Below, piece after piece: positions 1 to 5,734 of a DNA stretch of 6,104 nucleotides. Position 1 is the first letter of the stretch. Every line of letters begins with the position of its first letter. A program made the position numbers and the translations under genes. The DNA is from Elusimicrobiota bacterium. Its GTDB lineage: Bacteria; Elusimicrobiota; Elusimicrobia; UBA1565; UBA9628. Below the pieces are notes generated by a model that saw nothing but the letters and a program-made list of their open reading frames with translations, was not told the DNA's origin and did no database searches. The stretch is taken from the NCBI GenBank assembly GCA_016194625.1, contig JACQBB010000463.1:1-6104 (forward strand), in the 5' to 3' direction.

Positions 1-1332
1 GATAGAGCGGTCATCGTTCAGGTTCCATGAAAACCTATCGTAAGCGCTCCGGATTACCCAGCCTCCGTTGGTTCCGCGGGTCTTGTTCGCACGGAGATCG
101 GAGAACACCGCATCGAGACCGCCGAAATCCTCCTTTCCGATCATTTCCCCGATGCGCCGGCCCAACGGGAAATCCAAATACTCCCCGTCCACCGATTTTG
201 CCTGCTCTTCGATGTCGCCGATGGGGACATCCTTCAGATCGCCCATCTCGTCGAGGGCCTCCGCCATCTTCGCGTCGATCCGATCGGGATCGCCGTCGAG
301 CGGGAGGCGCTCCATCATACCGTTGGCCTTGAAGACTTCCACGAAGGAGCCGTCCTTAAGGCGGTAATCCTTGGCCGATCTCTCGTCTTCTAGTTCCATG
401 TAGGAGAGGAGGCGATGCCGTGGAAAATCGGATTTCTCGCGCCGCTCCGAACTTCCCCGCAGGTCGCGCGGGACGAAGAATAGACAGAAAGCAGTCTCGC
501 GGTAACGCTCGTTCAATCCCCTCAGTTCCGCGGCAATCGCGTCCGCGCCGGGGCCGGAGGAGCGATATAAGGCCAGGAAGATGGGTCGAGCCCGACAGCG
601 GCCGAGAAGTACCGGCCACTCGCTACCGAATTCCTGGAGACGGAGATTATCCGGCAAAGGCGATTGACTGTCGAACGGTGTGTCGAAGTCCTTCCGTTTG
701 ACCGAGATTCCCTGGACCTGGAAACCCGCCGGCGGCTTGAATAGGTCGGGCTCGAACGGTTGGCGCCGCTCGTATCGGAGATAGTCGACGGTGAGGTTAC
801 GGCCCTCCCGTTCGAGGGTCAGCCGCTTCGGGGCGCGTTCCTTCAAATCGATATAGAGCGTCCCATCCACGCCCTGCATCCGGATCCGGAAGACCGCACA
901 CTCCCGCCCGTCGATCTCCTCGTGCTTTCCGCGAGAGGCCTCGTGCTCCTTGAAAAATTCCATCTCATAACCGTATTCGAGATCGTGTGCCCCGCTGATC
1001 CCAGCCAGCGGGTAGATCGGGAGGTGCGCCGATTGCGGATCGCTCGGGCCACCGAGGCGGGTCGCGCGCCGGCCCCCGAAGTCGAGGACGTAGGCGTAAG
1101 GGGCTGAGACCAAAGTGACGGCCCCCCCCATTCCGCCGATTTGGAACTGGGCGCGCGCGAACTCATTCCCCGACCGCCATACCTTTTGGATCCCTTGCGT
1201 CAGCTGCGCCGGGACGCCGACTCCGCTGAGTTGGTATTCGATGTAGGTCTGGTGGTCGGGAAGAACGTGCTCCGCGTCAGAGTTGCGGCACAGCAGCGCC
1301 GACGCGATCAGAAGGAGCGGCCGGATCTTCAT
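1..1332 (-). CDS. Secreted protein with LolA-like domain and thioredoxin-like domain lacking CxxC (3' end outside window)
   Basis: I do not recognise a named gene. The frame is open for 444 codons from ATG 1330-1332 to the left edge with no stop, so the C-terminus is missing. Residues 1-20 form a Sec signal peptide: MKIR, a hydrophobic run PLLLIASALL, and a likely cleavage site after SDA (20/21). C15 does not sit in a good lipobox. Residues about 22-205 resemble the LolA-like or outer-membrane lipoprotein-sorting fold, with repeated strands such as DGTLYIDLKERAPKRLTLER (157-176) and a closing FEPDLFKPPAGF (193-204). Residues about 245-365 follow a thioredoxin or AhpC/TSA pattern: strand RPIFLALY, SGPG (259-262) where CGPC would be, helix AELRGLNERY, strand CLFFVPRD, and later FVEVFKANG. 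No redox cysteine pair is present. Residues 405-444 look like the start of another domain. Codon use is less GC-rich than in its neighbours. The reading frame is certain; the fold assignments are inference. Confidence 0.6.
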   Translation of the reverse strand, partial: MKIRPLLLIASALLCRNSDAEHVLPDHQTYIEYQLSGVGVPAQLTQGIQKVWRSGNEFARAQFQIGGMGGAVTLVSAPYAYVLDFGGRRATRLGGPSDPQSAHLPIYPLAGISGAHDLEYGYEMEFFKEHEASRGKHEEIDGRECAVFRIRMQGVDGTLYIDLKERAPKRLTLEREGRNLTVDYLRYERRQPFEPDLFKPPAGFQVQGISVKRKDFDTPFDSQSPLPDNLRLQEFGSEWPVLLGRCRARPIFLALYRSSGPGADAIAAELRGLNERYRETAFCLFFVPRDLRGSSERREKSDFPRHRLLSYMELEDERSAKDYRLKDGSFVEVFKANGMMERLPLDGDPDRIDAKMAEALDEMGDLKDVPIGDIEEQAKSVDGEYLDFPLGRRIGEMIGKEDFGGLDAVFSDLRANKTRGTNGGWVIRSAYDRFSWNLNDDRSI

Positions 1333-1341
1333 GCGCGAAGA

Positions 1342-1370
1342 AGTGTAAGACCGGAAGCGGTTCCGCGCAA
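1342..1370 (-). promoter_or_regulatory. Candidate promoter for the secreted-protein gene
   Basis: On the minus strand, TTGCGC (1365-1370) and TACACT (1342-1347) are separated by exactly 17 nt. TACACT lies 9 nt from the ATG at 1332, so a start site about 7 nt past the -10 would give a leader of only a few bases. No Shine-Dalgarno sequence precedes this ATG, which fits near-leaderless initiation. The -10 matches 4 of 6 consensus bases and the -35 matches 3 of 6, so this is only a candidate. It must lie here if the gene has its own promoter, because the clpP terminator ends just upstream. Confidence 0.4.
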
Positions 1371-1375
1371 GTCCC

Positions 1376-1411
1376 AAAAGAGAGCGGCCCGGCTCTTTCG
1401 AGCCGGGCCGC
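1376..1411 (-). terminator. Intrinsic terminator downstream of clpP
   Basis: A perfect 12-bp inverted repeat (GCGGCCCGGCTC at 1384-1395 with its complement at 1400-1411) encloses a 4-nt loop, read GAAA on the minus strand, a stable GNRA-type loop. On the minus strand the stem is followed directly by the T-rich tract TCTCTTTT (1376-1383). The structure starts 20 nt past the clpP stop and would insulate clpP from the secreted-protein gene. On the plus strand there is no matching T tract, so it is directional. Confidence 0.9.
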
Positions 1412-1431
1412 GTCTTCGTCCGGACGTCTGC

Positions 1432-2061
1432 TTACTTGCGCGCCGAGCCGTTCAGGGCCGCGACCTTCGCGCCCGTGATGACCTCGTCGATGATGCCGTA
1501 GGTCTTGGCTTCCTCGGCGGACATGTAGTTGTTGCGCTCCATGTCGCGGTTGATCTTCTCGAAGGCCTGGCCGGTGTGCTTGGCCATGATCTCCTCCAGG
1601 ATCTTGCGCGTGTGGGCCATCTCCTTGGCCTCGACGATGATGTCGGTGGCCTGGCCGGAGATGCCGCCCACCAGCGGCTGGTGGATCATGATGCGGGAGT
1701 TCGGCAGGGCGTAGCGCTTGCCCTTGTTGCCCGCGGCCAGGATGACCGCGCCGAAGCTCATCGCCATGCCCATGCAGATGGTGGTGATCGGCGACTTGAT
1801 GAACTGCATCGTGTCGTAGACCGCCAGGCCGGCCGTGACCATGCCGCCGGGGCTGTTGATGTAGAGGTTGATGTCCTTGGTGTTGTCGTCCGAGTCCAAG
1901 TAGAGGAGCTGGGCGATGAGGGTGTTGGCGGAGTCCGTGGTGAACTCGCCTTCGTAGCCGCCGACGAAGATGATGCGGTCCTTCAGCAGGCGGGAGTAGA
2001 TGTCCCAGGACATGACGGAGCCCTGGGTCGCGCGCTCGATGACGGTGGGGATCAGGTTCAT
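1432..2061 (-). CDS. clpP: ATP-dependent Clp protease proteolytic subunit with Asn at the triad Asp position
   Basis: This 209-residue protein is a ClpP serine peptidase of usual length. Known members form a tetradecameric cytoplasmic barrel fed by a ClpX- or ClpA-type AAA+ unfoldase. Family landmarks are clear: IPTVIE (4-9), [16 protein letters not shown] (19-34), INSPGG (68-73), [10 protein letters not shown] (82-91), GMAMSFGA with nucleophile S102, [11 protein letters not shown] with H127, and [12 protein letters not shown] (183-194). The triad Asp of E. coli ClpP lies in ERDRF; the aligned stretch here is ERNNY, so N177 replaces it. The loop before WDIYS is one residue longer than in E. 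coli. I chose ATG 2061 over the in-frame TTG at 2073 because the family start motif begins right after it. There is no Shine-Dalgarno. The gene appears monocistronic, with its own terminator and no clpX beside it in the window. Identity is certain; activity is not. Confidence 0.97.
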   Translation of the reverse strand: MNLIPTVIERATQGSVMSWDIYSRLLKDRIIFVGGYEGEFTTDSANTLIAQLLYLDSDDNTKDINLYINSPGGMVTAGLAVYDTMQFIKSPITTICMGMAMSFGAVILAAGNKGKRYALPNSRIMIHQPLVGGISGQATDIIVEAKEMAHTRKILEEIMAKHTGQAFEKINRDMERNNYMSAEEAKTYGIIDEVITGAKVAALNGSARK

Positions 2062-2086
2062 GCGGCCATTCAAGCAAATGGGCCGC
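2062..2086. repeat. Imperfect inverted repeat over the clpP -10 region
   Basis: GCGGCCATT (2062-2070) pairs with AATGGGCCGC (2077-2086) apart from one bulged base, leaving a 6-nt loop, CAAGCA. It covers the predicted clpP -10 element and ends directly upstream of the clpP ATG. It could be an operator for a dimeric regulator such as the ArsR-type protein encoded at 5375, or a hairpin if transcription starts further upstream. GC-rich arms arise easily by chance in this genome. Confidence 0.4.
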
Positions 2087-2096
2087 GGCCTCGCAA
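2068..2096 (-). promoter_or_regulatory. Candidate clpP promoter (leaderless geometry)
   Basis: On the minus strand, TTGCGA (2091-2096) is followed after exactly 17 nt by TTGAAT (2068-2073), then 6 nt, then the clpP ATG at 2061. Usual -10 to start-site spacing puts +1 on or next to the A of the ATG, predicting a leaderless mRNA, which fits the lack of a Shine-Dalgarno sequence. The -10 matches 4 of 6 consensus positions. This is inference from pattern and spacing only. Confidence 0.45.
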
Positions 2097-2119
2097 GCCG
2101 GCCCGCTGGCGCCTCGCAA
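2088..2119. repeat. Two copies of the 9-bp direct repeat GCCTCGCAA in the divergent control region
   Basis: GCCTCGCAA occurs at 2088-2096 and again at 2111-2119, 23 bp apart start to start, roughly two helical turns. The first copy overlaps the predicted clpP -35 hexamer and the second overlaps or abuts the predicted -35 of the acyl-CoA dehydrogenase operon. The placement suits a shared regulator site, but this is inference from position alone. Confidence 0.45.
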
Positions 2120-2135
2120 CGCGATTTCCTATGCT
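2107..2135 (+). promoter_or_regulatory. Candidate promoter of the acyl-CoA dehydrogenase operon (leaderless geometry)
   Basis: TATGCT (2130-2135) fits the TANNNT form of -10 elements reported upstream of leaderless genes and lies 6 nt before ATG 2142, so +1 would fall on or near the A of the ATG. A weak -35-like TGGCGC (2107-2112) sits 17 nt upstream. The start codon has no Shine-Dalgarno sequence. The -10 is the main support; the -35 matches only 2 of 6 consensus bases. Confidence 0.5.
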
Positions 2136-2141
2136 CCCGGC

Positions 2142-3584
2142 ATGACCCCCGCCGCCAAGGAGCCCGCCCTTCCCGGCTACGCCGGCACCGCCGGCCTCAA
2201 CATGTGGGAGGCCGACGCGGACCTGCGCGACGCGGTGCTGCATCGCCTGACCGACCGCGCGTCCGTCGCGCGCTTCCGCGAGTTCGGCGGCCTGGTCGGC
2301 GGCCGGCTGGGCGCGATGATCGAGACGGCGCACCGCCCGGAGAACCTCCCCCGCCTCGTCGACAAGCCCGTCGGCGGCGAGCGCGTCCCGGCGGTCGAGT
2401 ACTGCCCCGAGCAGGTCGAGGCGCGGCGCGCGCTGGCGCGCGCGATCTACGGCACGCCGGGGCTGCCGCTCGTCGAGCGCATGACGCTGGCGGTGCTGTC
2501 GAACTACGCGGGCGAGGGCGGGATCACCTGTCCGCTCGCGATGACCGAGGGGCTGATCGGCCTGCTGGAGAAGCGCGGCACGCCCGCGCAGAAGGCGCTG
2601 CTGCCGAAGCTGCGCTCCGACGACCCGGACTGGGCGGTCACCGGCGGCCAGTTCGTCACCGAGCGCCAGGGCGGCTCCAACGTCTCCGCCAACGAGACGC
2701 TCGCGCGCCCGGACGGAGACGGCGCCTACGCGCTGACCGGGACCAAGTGGTTCTGCTCGAACCCCGGCGAGGCCTGGGTGACGACGGCGAAGGTCGAGGG
2801 CACGAATTCCATCGGTCTCTTCCTGATGCTGCGCCGCCGCCCCGACGGGCGGCTGAACGGCCACCGGATCCTGCGCCTCAAGCCCATCGGCGGCACGCGC
2901 GGCAAGGCGACGGTCGAGGTCGAGTTCGCGGGCGCGCGCGCCGAGCTGATCGGCAAGGCCCGCGAGGGACTGGCGATCCTGGTCGACGAGATCCTATCGG
3001 TGTCGCGCCTGCACGTGGCCGCCGCCGCGCTGGGCTTCGGCTCGCGCGCGCTTCTGGAGGCCGAGACCTTCGCCGCCTGGCGCGAGGCCTACGGCCGCCG
3101 CATCGCCGACATGCCGACCGTGAAGGCGCGCCTGATCCGCATGCGCCGCGAGCGCCGCGGGATGCTGACGGCGTTCTACGCGGGCGTCGAGGCCGTCGCC
3201 GCCGGCGCGCCCGAGGCCGAGGCGCTGGTCCCGCTGCTCAAGGTCGAGGTCTCGCGCCGGGCGACCTTCCTGGTGCGCGAGGCCCAGCTGCTGATCGGCG
3301 GCCACGGCATCCTCGACGACTTCTCGCCGTTGAACCGCCTCGCCGACGACGCGATCGTCAACGAGATCTGGGAGGGCACCCATCCCATCCTGTGCGGCCA
3401 CGCGACGAAGGCCCTGCGCCGCCCGCGCGTGCTGGAGGCGTTCCTGAAGCGCGCGGCCGACGCCGCGTTCGCCGGCGAGCTCGCCGCCCGCGTGCGGGCC
3501 ACCCGCGCCCTGAGCGAGGACGAGCGCGGCCTGCAGGACGAGACCCTGGTCCAGCTCGCCTACGACCTCGTCGCCGGAGACTGA
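2142..3584 (+). CDS. AidB-type acyl-CoA dehydrogenase family flavoprotein
   Basis: This 480-residue protein belongs to the FAD-dependent acyl-CoA dehydrogenase superfamily, whose members remove hydrogens from the alpha and beta carbons of acyl thioesters and pass electrons to ETF. It looks closest to the AidB branch: an N-terminal [11 protein letters not shown] (18-28) like AidB's start, a CPLAMT segment (residues about 129-134), flavin-contact [10 protein letters not shown] (173-182), GTKWFCSN (K202-W203-F204), and a late [12 protein letters not shown] followed by [12 protein letters not shown]411 in IWEGT is at the catalytic-base position. The protein is about 60 residues shorter than E. 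coli AidB (541), mostly at the C-terminus, so AidB's DNA-binding activity should not be assumed. It is first in a tight operon, 5 nt before the methyltransferase. ATG 2142 is chosen because family similarity starts soon after it. The substrate is unknown. Confidence 0.9.
   Translation: MTPAAKEPALPGYAGTAGLNMWEADADLRDAVLHRLTDRASVARFREFGGLVGGRLGAMIETAHRPENLPRLVDKPVGGERVPAVEYCPEQVEARRALARAIYGTPGLPLVERMTLAVLSNYAGEGGITCPLAMTEGLIGLLEKRGTPAQKALLPKLRSDDPDWAVTGGQFVTERQGGSNVSANETLARPDGDGAYALTGTKWFCSNPGEAWVTTAKVEGTNSIGLFLMLRRRPDGRLNGHRILRLKPIGGTRGKATVEVEFAGARAELIGKAREGLAILVDEILSVSRLHVAAAALGFGSRALLEAETFAAWREAYGRRIADMPTVKARLIRMRRERRGMLTAFYAGVEAVAAGAPEAEALVPLLKVEVSRRATFLVREAQLLIGGHGILDDFSPLNRLADDAIVNEIWEGTHPILCGHATKALRRPRVLEAFLKRAADAAFAGELAARVRATRALSEDERGLQDETLVQLAYDLVAGD
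3576..3580 (+). promoter_or_regulatory. Shine-Dalgarno GGAGA for the methyltransferase
   Basis: GGAGA lies in the last codons of the acyl-CoA dehydrogenase gene, 9 nt before ATG 3590. It supports that ATG as the methyltransferase start over a much longer upstream extension of the same frame. It also contrasts with the first genes of the transcription units here, which lack a visible ribosome-binding site. Confidence 0.7.
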
Positions 3585-3589
3585 CCCTC

Positions 3590-4444
3590 ATGACCGAGTT
3601 CGACCCTCACGCGTTCACCGCCTCCTCCCGGCAGACCTGGAGCGACGCGGCGCCGCGCTACGACAAGCTGTCCGCCGCGCTGTTCGGCCCGCTCACCGAG
3701 GAGTTCATCGCCTGGGCCGGCATCCGCAAGGGCTGGCGCGTGCTGGACGTCGCGACCGGCCCGGGCCTGGCGTCGCGGGCCGCCGCGCGCCGCGCCGGCG
3801 AGACCGGCTCGGTGCTCGCGACCGACCTGGCCCCCGGGATGATCGAGCTGGCCGCGGCGCGCGCGCCCGAGAAGCGCGCCGCGCCGATCGAGTGGCGCGT
3901 GATGGACTCGCAGGCGCTCGAGGTCCCGCCCGCGTCCTTCGACGCGGTGATCTGCCAGCTGGGGCTGATGCTCTTCGCGCTCCCCGACGCCGCGCTGGCC
4001 GGGATGGCGCGCGCGGCCAAGCCGACCGCGCCCGTCGCCTGCCTGGTCCAGGGCCGGCGCAGCCACATGCTGTTCACCGCGCTGGTGATGGACGCGATCG
4101 TCTCCCGCGCGCCGCACATGCGCGCGCCGAAAGGAGCGCCGACGCTGTTCGCGTTCGGCCCCGACGGCGTCCTGGAGGAGCACTTCTCCCGCGCCGGCCT
4201 GCACGAGATCGTCACCAAGCGCCTGACCGGCGCGTTCCGCTTCAAGACCCCCGAGGAGTACTGGACGACGATGGTCGAGGGCTCCGGCCGCACGCGCGCG
4301 ATGCTCGACGAGCTGGCGCCCGAGACGCTCGCGAAGGTGCGGGCCGACGTGCTGCGCCGCGCCGGCAAGCGCAAGCGCGGCTCCTTCATCGAGATCCCCT
4401 ACGAGTTCGCGATGGCCCGCGGCCACGCCCCGAGGCCCCGGTGA
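3590..4444 (+). CDS. Class I SAM-dependent methyltransferase (UbiE/COQ5-like)
   Basis: This 284-residue cytoplasmic enzyme has the Rossmann-type methyltransferase core that transfers a methyl group from S-adenosylmethionine. The N-terminal WSDAAPRYDKLS (17-28) resembles the W..A..YD opening of UbiE/COQ5-like enzymes. Motif I, VLDVATGPG (51-59), binds SAM. The acidic motif ATDLAPGM (77-84) carries D79 for the ribose hydroxyls. D106 in VMDSQAL is the likely adenine contact, and FDAVICQLGLMLF (117-129) is motif II/III. The C-terminal half (about 150-284) is presumably the acceptor-binding cap and is rich in Lys/Arg near its end. The same frame is open far upstream, across the dehydrogenase gene, but the Shine-Dalgarno and family start place initiation at 3590. 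The stop overlaps the next gene's GTG by 4 nt, implying translational coupling. The acceptor is unknown; a quinone assignment is not justified from context. Confidence 0.93.
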   Translation: MTEFDPHAFTASSRQTWSDAAPRYDKLSAALFGPLTEEFIAWAGIRKGWRVLDVATGPGLASRAAARRAGETGSVLATDLAPGMIELAAARAPEKRAAPIEWRVMDSQALEVPPASFDAVICQLGLMLFALPDAALAGMARAAKPTAPVACLVQGRRSHMLFTALVMDAIVSRAPHMRAPKGAPTLFAFGPDGVLEEHFSRAGLHEIVTKRLTGAFRFKTPEEYWTTMVEGSGRTRAMLDELAPETLAKVRADVLRRAGKRKRGSFIEIPYEFAMARGHAPRPR

Positions 4445-5370
4445 GCCCCTCCCGCTACGAGGCGAACATCGCCGCCCAGCCCGCGCTGGTGAAGGCCGCG
4501 CTGACCGCGCCCGCGCCGAAGTGGCTCAAGCCCCCCCGCGGCCGCAAGGTCTTCTTCGTCGGCGTCGGCACCAACCACCACGCCGCGCGCCTGGCCGCCT
4601 GGCTGTGGAGCGGCGCCGGCTACGACGCGCGCGCCGTCCACGCGCACGACTTCGTGTCGCGCCCGTACCGGCTGTCGCGCGGCGACCTGGGCGTGTTCCT
4701 GTCCCACCGCGGCGGGAAGTCCTACACGGTGAAGGCCGAGGCGATGGCCCGCCGCGCCGGCGCCGAGACCGCGATCGTCACCGCGAAGGGCAGCCCGTGG
4801 AAAGGGCCCCGCCGCCTGGAGACCGGCCCGCTCGAGGACACCGGCGCGTTCACGCAGTCGTTCACGACCACGATGGCCTGGCTGCTGCGCTGGGCCGGCG
4901 AGCCGTCCCTGCTCGCCCCGTTCGCGCGTCTGGAGGGCCACCTGGACGCCGGCCCCGCGTTCCCCGCCGTGCGCCACGACGACGACGTGGTGTTCGTCGG
5001 CGACGGCCTGCGCGAGTGGGTCGCCTGCGAGGCGGCCCTCAAGGTCCAGGAGACCGCGTACCTGCGCGCGCGCTCGTTCGGCCTGGAGGAGTTCCTGCAC
5101 GGGCCGCAGGTGTCCGTCGGCGCGGGCTCCGTCGTCGTCGGCTTCTCCAGCCCGCGCGAGAAGCGCTGGGCCGCCGCGCGCGCCTGGCTGCGCGCGGTGC
5201 GCGTCCCCCTCGCCGAGGTGCGCTCGGACGACTGGCTCCAGCAGGTGGTCTGGGGCCAGCGCTTCGCGGCCGCCGCGTGCCGGCGCCTCGGCATCGACCC
5301 GGACCTGATCCGGACCGACGACCCGCGCTACCGCCGCGGGCGCGCCGCGCTCTCGCTCGGCCTGCCCTGA
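4441..5370 (+). CDS. Double-SIS sugar isomerase-like protein related to the GlmS isomerase half
   Basis: This 309-residue protein has two SIS (phosphosugar-binding) domains and no glutaminase domain. Domain 1 (about 35-165) has FVGVGTN (39-45), matching GlmS CGTS, and LSHRGGKS (87-94), matching SQSGET but altered. Domain 2 (about 181-300) has FVGDG (185-189), ALKVQE (199-204) and FLHGP (218-222). K201, E204 and H220 align with E. coli GlmS K485, E488 and H504 at identical spacing. The C-terminal lysine (K603 in GlmS) has no counterpart: the tail DPDLIRTDDPRYRRGR contains no lysine. This suggests phosphosugar or aminosugar binding and perhaps isomerase, deaminase or deglycase chemistry, but not canonical GlmS. 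The start GTG 4441 overlaps the methyltransferase TGA; GAGG at 4432-4435 could serve as ribosome-binding site, and the family-typical YEANIAAQP begins at once. The regulator gene follows after 4 nt. Confidence 0.9.
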   Translation: MSPSRYEANIAAQPALVKAALTAPAPKWLKPPRGRKVFFVGVGTNHHAARLAAWLWSGAGYDARAVHAHDFVSRPYRLSRGDLGVFLSHRGGKSYTVKAEAMARRAGAETAIVTAKGSPWKGPRRLETGPLEDTGAFTQSFTTTMAWLLRWAGEPSLLAPFARLEGHLDAGPAFPAVRHDDDVVFVGDGLREWVACEAALKVQETAYLRARSFGLEEFLHGPQVSVGAGSVVVGFSSPREKRWAAARAWLRAVRVPLAEVRSDDWLQQVVWGQRFAAAACRRLGIDPDLIRTDDPRYRRGRAALSLGLP

Positions 5371-5374
5371 ACCC

Positions 5375-5719
5375 ATGCCCTCGAAGAACGTGACCGACAA
5401 GCTGGTCTTCCAGATCAAGGCCGAGTTCCTGAAGGCGCTCGCGCATCCGGCGCGCCTGGAGATCATCGACTACCTCCGCAAGTCCGAGGCCTCGGTCGGC
5501 ACCATGGTGACCGACCTCGGCGTCGAGCAGTCCGCCCTCTCGAAGCACCTGGCGCTGCTGCGCCAGGCCGGCATCCTGGCCTCGCGCCAGGAAGGGGTCA
5601 CGGTGTACTACGCGATCCGCGACCGCGACATATTCCTCGTGCTGCGCCCCATCGCCGAGATCCTGCGCAAGAAGCTCGAGGAGAGCCGCGCCGTGCTGGA
5701 CCGCCTCGCGAAGGGCTGA
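5375..5719 (+). CDS. ArsR/SmtB-type winged-helix transcriptional regulator without cysteines
   Basis: This 114-residue protein is the size of an ArsR-family dimeric repressor. LKALAHPARLEIIDYLR (19-35) is the classic opening helix pair, VEQSALSKHLALLRQAGIL (50-68) is the helix-turn-helix with its recognition helix, and ASRQEGVTVYYAI (69-81) is the wing. It has no cysteine, so the ArsR/SmtB thiolate metal site is absent. The only histidines (H24, H58) lie in the DNA-binding part, so the C-terminal alpha-5 metal site of the CzrA type is absent too. The effector is therefore probably not a thiophilic metal; a metabolite or a protein partner is possible. It is the last gene of the four-gene operon, 4 nt after the SIS gene, and probably regulates that operon. 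The repeats at 2062-2119 are candidate targets. Family assignment is strong; ligand is unknown. Confidence 0.95.
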   Translation: MPSKNVTDKLVFQIKAEFLKALAHPARLEIIDYLRKSEASVGTMVTDLGVEQSALSKHLALLRQAGILASRQEGVTVYYAIRDRDIFLVLRPIAEILRKKLEESRAVLDRLAKG

Positions 5720-5734
5720 AGGGCGGGACGCGCC

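Noticed and set aside
356..1166. Several short open frames on both strands (27-367 plus, 356-619 minus, 420-701 plus, 760-1107 plus, 843-1166 minus)
   Set aside because: All lie within the continuous 444-codon minus-strand frame, which has a signal peptide and domain-like pattern; these are shadows of it.
2062..2073. clpP start at the in-frame TTG 2073
   Set aside because: It adds only MNGR before the family-typical MNLIPTVIE, there is no ribosome-binding site for it, and it overlaps the predicted -10 element.
1141..2145. 334-codon plus-strand open frame
   Set aside because: It is antisense to clpP and shows no family pattern; the minus-strand ClpP motifs explain this stretch.
2000..3589. 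Upstream extension of the methyltransferase frame across the dehydrogenase gene, giving one 814-residue frame
   Set aside because: The extended part is Arg/Ala/Gly/Pro-rich low-complexity sequence typical of an out-of-frame reading of a GC-rich gene. The dehydrogenase is the recognisable protein there, and GGAGA plus ATG 3590 explain the methyltransferase start.
3560..4426. 288-codon minus-strand open frame opposite the methyltransferase
   Set aside because: Low-complexity Arg/Ala/Gly-rich translation with no domain signature; a by-product of high GC at third positions.
4399..5466. 355-codon minus-strand open frame opposite the SIS gene
   Set aside because: Same reason: biased composition, no motifs, and the plus strand holds a clear SIS protein.
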